Assembly: GCA_002388665.1 (NCBI GenBank)
Contig: DGMY01000081.1
Span: 1-64,000, forward strand
DNA length: 64,000 nucleotides
Source: Opitutia bacterium UBA4506
GTDB lineage: Bacteria; Verrucomicrobiota; Verrucomicrobiia; Opitutales; Puniceicoccaceae
Reading direction: 5' to 3'
The number at the start of each line of letters is the position of its first letter. Position 1 is the stretch's first letter. The position numbers and the translations under genes are program-made. Positions 1-6,384 of the stretch are shown here, one piece after another. The notes beneath the pieces were generated by a model. The model made no database searches. It had not been told where the DNA came from and was given only the letters and a program-made list of their open reading frames with translations.

Positions 1-29
1 GGGGCCCCTCACCGGACGCTTACCGCAAA

Positions 30-240
30 CGACTCAGGTGCTGGACTCATAATCCCTGCCCGATGAAATCCGAGCAGTCGACCCCCCAACCGCCGGAGTT
101 GCTGCTTCGTCTATGAACCGGAGAGAAGAGCCCACTTCCATTCCGGGAAAGCAGCCCCGCGAAACACAGCCAAACCACATACCGCCAACGATGGAGTCCA
201 GTAGGTGACAGGGACTAAAGAACCCTGCTACGAGGAAAGC
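30..240 (-). pseudogene. Remnant of PQQ-dependent sugar dehydrogenase gene (C-terminal part)
   Basis: The reverse strand translates to a stretch (PVTYWTPSLAVCGL, then FRGAAFP, then LLSGS-stop-TKQQLRRL) that matches the C-terminal region of the intact cytochrome c/sugar dehydrogenase at 2565-3962 (PVTYWTPSLAVCGL, YRGEAFP, LLSGSLAKQQLRRL). DNA similarity is gapless over about 120 bases (87-213 against roughly 2712-2838). The remnant has an in-frame TAG at 113-111, and it reaches a terminal MSPAPE-like end near 33-50 too early, consistent with an internal deletion of roughly 30 codons. No open frame covers the match. It is a decayed paralogue, not a functional gene; the N-terminal three quarters are absent from the sequence in this window. 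Confidence 0.8.
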
Positions 241-403
241 CTTCGAAACCACCCGAACAACGAGCAATCCTTCCAACTCCGTCGGTAGCGTTCCCCCCCT
301 CGTGCGTACCCGCCAATCGCCGCCTTGGGTTGCGTGTCCGCCATACTTACCTAACTCTAAACACAGTTGTTGTCTTCGCATTAGACCGAAGCACTTTACC
401 ACC

Positions 404-1753
404 ATGCCCGCCTCTACTGTTCGTTTGAGTCACCGACGTCAGGCCACCTATTCCCTGGGGGAGTCGGGCATCGCCGCCACCGAGATCTTCGTTCAGCTCT
501 TCCTCTACGAATATTACGTAGCCCTGATCGGACTCTCACCCATCAAGGCCGGGCTGGCCTTCGCTCTGGCCGCGGTCTGGGATGCCCTCTCGGATCCCCT
601 TCTCGGCTACTGGTCTGACCGGCGCCGCCAGACCGGTGGCAGCCGCACCGCCTTCCTTTGGGCCGGGGTTCTCCTCATTCCCCTGGGGCTGGCCGCCACC
701 TTTCAGACACCTCCCGAAGCTGGGCAGTGGACCCTCTTTGCCCAGCTACTCAGTGCCTACCTACTACTCAACACGGGGACCACCTGCTTCGCCGTCCCCC
801 ACCTCTCGTTAGCCGCCGATGTGCCCCTCAGCCAGACCGGTCGCAATCGCCTCTTCGGCTGGCGTTTCCTCCTCTCCAATGTTGGTATCATACTGGCTCT
901 GGTCATCAACGCGACCTGGGCCCAGTCCGCGACCCTGGCTCAATCACGTCAATCCGCCTCCCTCATCCTCTCTGCGTGCGTGGCCCTCCTCCTGGTCGGC
1001 TGCCTACCGGCTTGCTACGCCCTCCAGAGACAAAGCCCGCCTGAAAAAACAAAGCGGAGTCCTTTCGCCCTATCGGACTTCGCCGCCCTGCTCCCCCGCA
1101 TCGCATCGCAACGGGTCTTCCAAGTCCTCTTCATCGCCTTTTGCTTGGCGGCCATTGCCCGGGCGCTCAACGCCTCACTGGCCCTCCTCTACTACCGCTA
1201 CTGCCTGGAGATCACCGATGAGTCCTTCATCAACGGCATCCTCCTTGTCTTTGTGGTCACTCTCATGGCCGCAGTTCCTCTATGGCTGTGGATTGCCCGC
1301 CGCCTGGGCCGACGGCGGCCCGCCTTCTTTGGCATTCTGGCTTTGGCCCTGATGACGCTGCTCGTCTACCCCAACCTGGACCCTGGGATCGGAGCGGGTC
1401 TCTATGCGGTCTCCCTCTTTGCCGGACTCTGCGCCGCCGCCGTCTTCCTCATGGAAGCCCTCTTCGCCGACCACTGCCACAACCAATCGCAGGCCAGCGG
1501 CGAGAACCGGGAAGGCCTCTATTTTGGCCTATGGCGAATGGCCTACAAACTGGCCCGGGCCCTCGGACTGCTACTGACCGGATTCCTCTTGCAATGGGTG
1601 GGCTTCCGGGAGGGCTCGGCTGAGCAAAGTTCGGAGACGATCGAGGGGCTTTACTTTCTCTTCGGGCCCGTCGTAGGACTCATCTTTTTGGCCAGCGCAA
1701 TCAGCCTGCTGTTCTTGACAAAAGAAGCAAAGGATTCATCCGTTTCATCATGA
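404..1753 (+). CDS. MFS transporter, GPH (glycoside-pentoside-hexuronide) sugar:cation symporter family
   Basis: About 449 residues with roughly twelve hydrophobic segments. The MelB-type signature is clear near the N terminus: LAAVWDALSDPLLGYWSD, in which the two Asp of the D-x-x-x-D pair (cation site in characterised GPH symporters) are present, followed by a basic loop and GGSRTAFLW. The family imports sugars or glycosides across the inner membrane with Na+ or H+. The ATG at 404 is preferred over an upstream GTG at 302, because family similarity begins with SYSLGE-like YSLGESGIAATE shortly after it and the upstream part overlaps a decayed pseudogene. The stop overlaps the next start (ATGA), so the two genes are probably co-translated. 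The substrate cannot be told from sequence. Confidence 0.85.
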   Translation: MPASTVRLSHRRQATYSLGESGIAATEIFVQLFLYEYYVALIGLSPIKAGLAFALAAVWDALSDPLLGYWSDRRRQTGGSRTAFLWAGVLLIPLGLAATFQTPPEAGQWTLFAQLLSAYLLLNTGTTCFAVPHLSLAADVPLSQTGRNRLFGWRFLLSNVGIILALVINATWAQSATLAQSRQSASLILSACVALLLVGCLPACYALQRQSPPEKTKRSPFALSDFAALLPRIASQRVFQVLFIAFCLAAIARALNASLALLYYRYCLEITDESFINGILLVFVVTLMAAVPLWLWIARRLGRRRPAFFGILALALMTLLVYPNLDPGIGAGLYAVSLFAGLCAAAVFLMEALFADHCHNQSQASGENREGLYFGLWRMAYKLARALGLLLTGFLLQWVGFREGSAEQSSETIEGLYFLFGPVVGLIFLASAISLLFLTKEAKDSSVSS

Positions 1754-2292
1754 GGTTCCCTCTTCTTTGCCTCGCCAGTTTGCTGGCGTTGACCTCCCTG
1801 CGGGCCGAGCTTCCCCTCAGCCTTTCCATCTCCGATGAGCCCTGCCAGCAAGTGGGGCAGAGCACCTACGAGTACCTAGGCTTTATCCGTGTGTTCACCG
1901 CAGCCCTCTACACCCCTGACGGCCAAGCTCCGGCCCTCCCCCTGGCCGCCGAGCAGAAGTTGGGGCTAAAGATTCTCTACTACCGAAATCTCGACCGAGA
2001 AGATTTCATCAAATCCGGGCGAAAATTCCTCAAAAGCAACGTCAGTGAGGCCGAATATACGTCGATCTCCGAACGCTTTGAAGCCTTCAATCGCCTCTAC
2101 GTCGATATTCGCAAGGGCGATACCTACTCCGTCCAATATGACCCCGCCCAAGAAGTCCTGACTCTCTTCCACAATGGCCAGCCCCTCGGTCAGATTCAGG
2201 GAGCGGACTTTGCACGAGCCTATTTCACCATTTGGTTCGGCTCCGATCCAGTGTCTGAATCCCTCAAAGAGGAGCTGCTCGGTTCAGCCTAG
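1750..2292 (+). CDS. Chalcone isomerase-like domain protein, secreted
   Basis: 180 residues with a signal peptide (MRFPLLCLASLLALTSLRAE) and then one domain of the chalcone isomerase-like family found in bacterial periplasmic proteins: GFIRVFTAALYTPDG near the start, a YYRNLDREDF segment, and ARAYFTIWFGSDPVS at the end, which matches the family's usual YF-x-IWLG-x-P finish. Bacterial members are not known to act on flavonoids; most have no assigned substrate and some bind fatty acids. It overlaps the preceding transporter gene by four bases (ATGA), suggesting shared expression. Whether it is an enzyme or a binding protein is unknown. Confidence 0.75.
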   Translation: MRFPLLCLASLLALTSLRAELPLSLSISDEPCQQVGQSTYEYLGFIRVFTAALYTPDGQAPALPLAAEQKLGLKILYYRNLDREDFIKSGRKFLKSNVSEAEYTSISERFEAFNRLYVDIRKGDTYSVQYDPAQEVLTLFHNGQPLGQIQGADFARAYFTIWFGSDPVSESLKEELLGSA

Positions 2293-2564
2293 TAAACCGC
2301 GACCACTCCGTGGACGAAAACGGGAAAGTACTACCTTTGCCATCGCGAGCCTCGGCAATCCGCACGACGGGAATGGAACCCCCGAAATCCAGGGGTCCCG
2401 CCAATGTCATGAAGCGTTCTCAACCTGACTCTCATTTAACCGGCCCACAGCCGTAGCCCGATGCTTTAGCTAGGGTCAATCCTACCTCCCCGAGCGCACC
2501 TCCCCCACGGAGTAATCTCTCACCGAGGCGCTGGTTTACCGGTCTATCCGGAAAGAAAAGGCGC

Positions 2565-3962
2565 TCACTCCGCCGGACTCATCCTCACAATCCGTCCCGG
2601 CCCATTGGTGAGCAAGTAGACGATTCCGTCTTCATCGACGAAGACATCGCGCAGACGCCCCAAGTGATCGACGATCAGTTCCTGCTCGATTAATTCATCA
2701 TCCTTCATCTCCAATCGGCGGAGTTGTTGCTTGGCCAATGATCCCGAGAGGAGAGAACCATTCCAATTCGGAAAGGCCTCACCGCGGTACATCACGAGTC
2801 CGCAAACTGCCAGCGATGGGGTCCAATAGGTAACGGGATCCACCATCCCCGGCATGGAGGTACGCGCCACCATCGGAGTCCCGTTATAGTTCATCCCATA
2901 GGTGACCAAGGGCCATCCATAATTGAGCCCCTTCTCAATCAAGTTCAACTCGTCGCCTCCGCGAGGGCCATGCTCGGTTTCCCAGAGCAGTCCGGTCACT
3001 TCATCATAGGCCAGCCCCTGTGGATTCCGGTTTCCGTACGTCCAGATCGTGGGAAACGCTCCCGGTTCATCGACAAAAGGATTATCCGGAGGAATGGTGC
3101 CGTCGGCAAAGATACGGTGTATCTTACCGTTGGGACGGCTCAAATCCTGTGCCTGATCCATCGCCCCCCGATCTCCAATCGAGAAATACAAATAGTCCCC
3201 CACAAAGACGAGGCGGCACCCGAAATGAACACGCCCTCTTCGGTAAAACTCCTCGTCAGCCCGAAAGACCACCTCTTCGCCGGTCCATTGACCTCCCTGA
3301 ATCCGCCCCCGAACGATGGCAGTGAGACTCGATTCACCGTCGGAGCCTGGATCACTGAACGAGAGGTAAACCCATCCCGTTTTCTCAAAATTGGGTGGAA
3401 TCCCGATATCGAGTAATCCCCCCTGACCGTTGGCATAAACTTCGGGAATCCCCTCAACCGCGACACGCTCGCCACTGGTTGGATCGATTAAGAGCAATCG
3501 TCCCCCACGCTCGGAAACGAGCCATTGCCCATCCGGCAACTTTTTGAGAGACCAAGGCAACTCCAGGTCATCGACGATCGTCTCCAAGCGGAATGATTCT
3601 TTCTTCGACTCGAAAACTTCGTCCCCCACCGGTGTTGGGCCCGCGATCGGATTCGCACCCGCCTCTTTCTCCTGGATAAAAATCACGAGACCACGAATCT
3701 CTTCCTCGGACAGCGATTCACCAAAAGCCGGCATTCCGCGGTCCGGCATCCCCTCCCGGATCACGGCCGCAATCTCATCCACATCTCCACTACGAATCCA
3801 TTCTCCATCGACAAGAGAAGAACCCAACCCGCCTTCCATCTCCTTGCCATGGCAACTCGCGCAAAGACTCTGATACAACTCGGGTACCTTCGCGCCGTGC
3901 ACCATCAGGGCGCTCGCGAGCCAGCAGACAAAAATCAATCCTCTCGATACCTTCATCGACAA
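2565..3962 (-). CDS. Cytochrome c domain fused to PQQ-dependent sugar (glucose/sorbosone) dehydrogenase
   Basis: 465 residues (463 if the second Met is used). A signal peptide is followed by a small class I cytochrome c domain with haem motif CASCH at residues 34-38 and a likely distal Met in DRGMPAFGESLS. From about residue 125 comes the six-bladed propeller of the soluble aldose/sorbosone dehydrogenase family: DLELPWSLKKLPDG, GQGGLLDIGIPP, FGCRLVF, NRNPQGLAYDEVTGLLWETEHGP (the conserved NPQGL/HGP signature), and NYGWPLVTYG. Such enzymes oxidise sugars in the periplasm with PQQ; the fused cytochrome would pass electrons on. The upstream amidohydrolase gene ends four bases before its start, so they form an operon. 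A decayed copy of the C-terminal region lies at 30-240. Confidence 0.85.
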   Translation of the reverse strand: MSMKVSRGLIFVCWLASALMVHGAKVPELYQSLCASCHGKEMEGGLGSSLVDGEWIRSGDVDEIAAVIREGMPDRGMPAFGESLSEEEIRGLVIFIQEKEAGANPIAGPTPVGDEVFESKKESFRLETIVDDLELPWSLKKLPDGQWLVSERGGRLLLIDPTSGERVAVEGIPEVYANGQGGLLDIGIPPNFEKTGWVYLSFSDPGSDGESSLTAIVRGRIQGGQWTGEEVVFRADEEFYRRGRVHFGCRLVFVGDYLYFSIGDRGAMDQAQDLSRPNGKIHRIFADGTIPPDNPFVDEPGAFPTIWTYGNRNPQGLAYDEVTGLLWETEHGPRGGDELNLIEKGLNYGWPLVTYGMNYNGTPMVARTSMPGMVDPVTYWTPSLAVCGLVMYRGEAFPNWNGSLLSGSLAKQQLRRLEMKDDELIEQELIVDHLGRLRDVFVDEDGIVYLLTNGPGRIVRMSPAE

Positions 3963-3966
3963 ACTC

Positions 3967-4845
3967 CTATCCTTTTCCGTCCAGCGTCAACAGACTTTGA
4001 TAGAGGTCCACCCGCCGGTCCCGGAAGAATCCCCAGTTCGCCCGGTCACGCTGCATTTGCGCCCGATCGAATTCGACCACCGCAGCTCCATCGCCTTCAC
4101 GCGGAAGTTCCTTCACTTTCGCCCCCCAGGAATCGGTGATGAACGATGACCCGTAAAACGTAATCCCGCCGTTCGGACCATCCTCCCAACCGTAGCGATT
4201 GCTCGCGACGACTGGCAACAGGTTGGCCCCGGAATGCCCCTGCATCACGCGTTGCCAGTGGTCCCGGGAGTCCAAACCCGGCTCCTCCGGCTCCGATCCG
4301 ATCGCCGTCGGATAGAGAAGACACTCGGCCCCCTTCAGAGCCAGGATCCGGGCCGTCTCAGGAAACCACTGGTCCCAACACACCGCCGCCCCCACTCTCC
4401 CTTTGGAGGTGTCGAAAACCCGGAATCCCGTATCCCCGGGATTGAAATAAAATTTCTCCTCATACCCCGGCCCGTCCGGGATGTGGCTCTTTCGGTAGAC
4501 ACCGAGGCAGCCCCGGGCTCCGTCGAAAACGGCCAAACTATTAAAGTAGCTCTGATTGGCGCGCTCGAAGAAACTGTAAGCGAGAACAACATCCAGCTCT
4601 CGACTCAATTCCTCAAATCGGCGAAATCCTTCCCCCTCGCCAGCAGGGACCGCAGCATCGAACCATTTGGGATCCTCCCGTTGGCAAAAATAGGGACCGT
4701 CCAGCAACTCCGGTGTCAGTATGATCCGAGCGCCCTTGGCGTGAGCGGAACGTACTAATTCATCAACTCGCTCCAAATTCCCGGCTAGAGAACCCGTATG
4801 AGCGAACTGCACCACTCCCAGCGAAAGTTTTTCCACCTCTGACAT
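3967..4845 (-). CDS. aguB: Carbon-nitrogen hydrolase, N-carbamoylputrescine amidase-like
   Basis: About 292 residues of the nitrilase superfamily. The catalytic triad is visible: Glu in ILTPELLDGPYF, Lys in GVYRKSHIPDGPGYEEKFYF, and Cys in GAAVCWDQWFPETAR. The YRKSHIPDGPGYEEKFYF and CWDQWFPE segments are typical of AguB, which converts N-carbamoylputrescine to putrescine, CO2 and ammonia in the cytoplasm. The ATG at 4845 is chosen (product starts MSEVEKLSLGVVQ); an in-frame GTG at 4899 would add 18 residues that look non-conserved. It is transcribed into the sugar dehydrogenase gene with a four-base gap, an unexpected pairing. No agmatine deiminase gene is next to it, so the physiological substrate is inferred. 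Confidence 0.75.
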   Translation of the reverse strand: MSEVEKLSLGVVQFAHTGSLAGNLERVDELVRSAHAKGARIILTPELLDGPYFCQREDPKWFDAAVPAGEGEGFRRFEELSRELDVVLAYSFFERANQSYFNSLAVFDGARGCLGVYRKSHIPDGPGYEEKFYFNPGDTGFRVFDTSKGRVGAAVCWDQWFPETARILALKGAECLLYPTAIGSEPEEPGLDSRDHWQRVMQGHSGANLLPVVASNRYGWEDGPNGGITFYGSSFITDSWGAKVKELPREGDGAAVVEFDRAQMQRDRANWGFFRDRRVDLYQSLLTLDGKG

Positions 4846-4899
4846 GCTCGCAAACTTACGAATCCCACCGATTCCTACGAGGAGAAAACACCTCCTCAC

Positions 4900-4926
4900 G
4901 CCTGATTCTGAAACGCAGAATCAGGC
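4900..4926. terminator. Strong hairpin between odhB and the amidohydrolase gene
   Basis: Perfect 11-bp inverted repeat (GCCTGATTCTG / CAGAATCAGGC) with a five-base loop (4911-4915). It lies on the path from odhB (ends 5113) to the amidohydrolase (starts 4845), both on the minus strand. No run of T follows on either strand, so it could be an mRNA-stabilising or processing hairpin rather than an intrinsic terminator. Confidence 0.4.
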
Positions 4927-5055
4927 CAGATTCTACACGGGCCGCAAAAAACGAATGCCTCGTTAGCCCCCGCAAAAATTGACGGAAAGGTAGACGCTCA
5001 GCCGAACTAACAATCGAATCTGAGCGGCCTGCTCCAGCTGTACCCTGCCCGCACA

Positions 5056-5085
5056 TCAGTCCTACGCCCGCAAGCGAAGGACTGA
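5056..5085 (-). terminator. Hairpin downstream of odhB
   Basis: TCAGTCCT (5056-5063) pairs with AGGACTGA (5078-5085), extended inward by a CG/CG pair after one mismatch. It starts 28 bases after the odhB stop on the minus strand. There is no T-rich tail, so termination activity is only suggested by position. Confidence 0.35.
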
Positions 5086-5112
5086 GCGTGGAAAATTACA
5101 GGCGATACCGAA

Positions 5113-6342
5113 CTACGCGCCGAAGAGCATCCGTGACGGATCCTCGATCGAATTCTTGATGTTGACGAGGAAAGAGACGGCCTCTTTTCCGTCAATAATC
5201 CGGTGATCATAGGATACCGCCAAATACATCATTGGGCGGATCACGACCTGACCATCCACAGCAACTGGGCGCTCTTGGATTGTGTGCATTCCGAGAATCC
5301 CGCTCTGGGGAGGATTGATGATCGGAGTCGAAAGTAGTGAGCCAAATACACCCCCGTTGGTAATAGAAAAGACCCCGCCCTGAAGATCATCGATCTGCAT
5401 CTTTCCTTCGCGGGCCTTCTTCGCGTATCCAGCCAAATCTTGTTCAATTTCAGCGAAGGACTTCTGGTCGCAATCACGCAGTACAGGAACCATTAGCCCC
5501 TTATCCGTGCTCACAGCCACCCCAATATCGTGGTAGTGGTTTTGGACGATCTCGTCTCCTTCCAGGCGCGCGTTCAATCCCGGCACTGTCTTCAATGCGT
5601 CGACGACAGCCTTTACGAAAAACGACATGAAGCCGAGCTTGATCCCGTGCTTCTTCACAAAGTTGTCCTGGTACTTCTTCCGAAGTCCCATGACTGCCGA
5701 CATATCCACCTCGTTGAAAGTAGTGAGAATGGCAGATTCGTTTTGGACCGAAACCAGGCGCTGAGCAATACTCCGGCGCAACGGGCTCATTTTCTTACGA
5801 GTTTCGGGGCGTTCACCCTTCGCTGGTGCGGGCGCTGGAGCTGGAGTCTTGGCCGCAGGAGCACTCTCCTTCTGCTTTGGAGCTGGGCTGCTCTCTTCCT
5901 TCTTCTCAAGTGCCGCCAACATGTCACCCTTGGTCACACGTCCATCCTTCCCGGTACCCGCCACAGTCGACGGGTCCAAACCGGACTCCTCCGCAATGCG
6001 ACGGACAGCCGGAGATGGGGCAGGCGAATCCGTGCTTTCCTCAGAATCTTCTTCGGCCGCCTCTTCTTCGGCGGCTGGTTCGTCTGTGGAAGCGGAATCA
6101 CCCGCGGCCGATTCGTCGATCTCGGCAATGACTTGCCCAATCTCGACCTCATCGCCCTCTTCCACCTTCAAGGAAATCTTTCCGCCGACCTCGGCAGTGC
6201 CTTCGGAGGTAATCTTATCGGTCTCCAATTCGTAGAGAACCTGATCCTTCTCGACGATATCACCGTCTTTGACCTGCCACCCTGCGAGAATGCCCGAGGA
6301 GATTGATTCCCCCAGTGCCGGAACTTTTACTTCAATTGCCAT
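5113..6342 (-). CDS. odhB: 2-oxoglutarate dehydrogenase E2, dihydrolipoyllysine-residue succinyltransferase
   Basis: 409 residues with the full E2 layout. The lipoyl domain (residues 1-76) has the lipoylated Lys43 in ELETDKITSE. An Ala/Glu/Pro-rich linker follows, then a peripheral subunit-binding domain (about 108-145, SPAVRRIAEESGLDPSTVAG), a second Pro/Ala linker, and the acyltransferase domain from about 180, ending with YDHRIIDGKEAVSFLV, which carries the catalytic His and Asp. The enzyme transfers the succinyl group to CoA in the TCA cycle. odhA lies 42 bases upstream on the same strand. No dihydrolipoamide dehydrogenase gene (E3) is present in the window. Confidence 0.95.
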   Translation of the reverse strand: MAIEVKVPALGESISSGILAGWQVKDGDIVEKDQVLYELETDKITSEGTAEVGGKISLKVEEGDEVEIGQVIAEIDESAAGDSASTDEPAAEEEAAEEDSEESTDSPAPSPAVRRIAEESGLDPSTVAGTGKDGRVTKGDMLAALEKKEESSPAPKQKESAPAAKTPAPAPAPAKGERPETRKKMSPLRRSIAQRLVSVQNESAILTTFNEVDMSAVMGLRKKYQDNFVKKHGIKLGFMSFFVKAVVDALKTVPGLNARLEGDEIVQNHYHDIGVAVSTDKGLMVPVLRDCDQKSFAEIEQDLAGYAKKAREGKMQIDDLQGGVFSITNGGVFGSLLSTPIINPPQSGILGMHTIQERPVAVDGQVVIRPMMYLAVSYDHRIIDGKEAVSFLVNIKNSIEDPSRMLFGA

Positions 6343-6384
6343 AGCTTTGTATTTGAATTAAAATTACAATTTCGACCGATACGA

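Noticed and set aside
2445..2485. REP-like sequence GTAGCCCGATGCTTTAGC in the gap before the sugar dehydrogenase gene
   Set aside because: It looks like a hairpin repeat at first, but the second arm does not pair and no second copy was found in the window.
5530..6306. Long plus-strand open frame (258 codons) opposite odhB
   Set aside because: It lies wholly antisense to the clear E2 gene; its translation has no domain and mirrors the Glu/Ala-rich linker.
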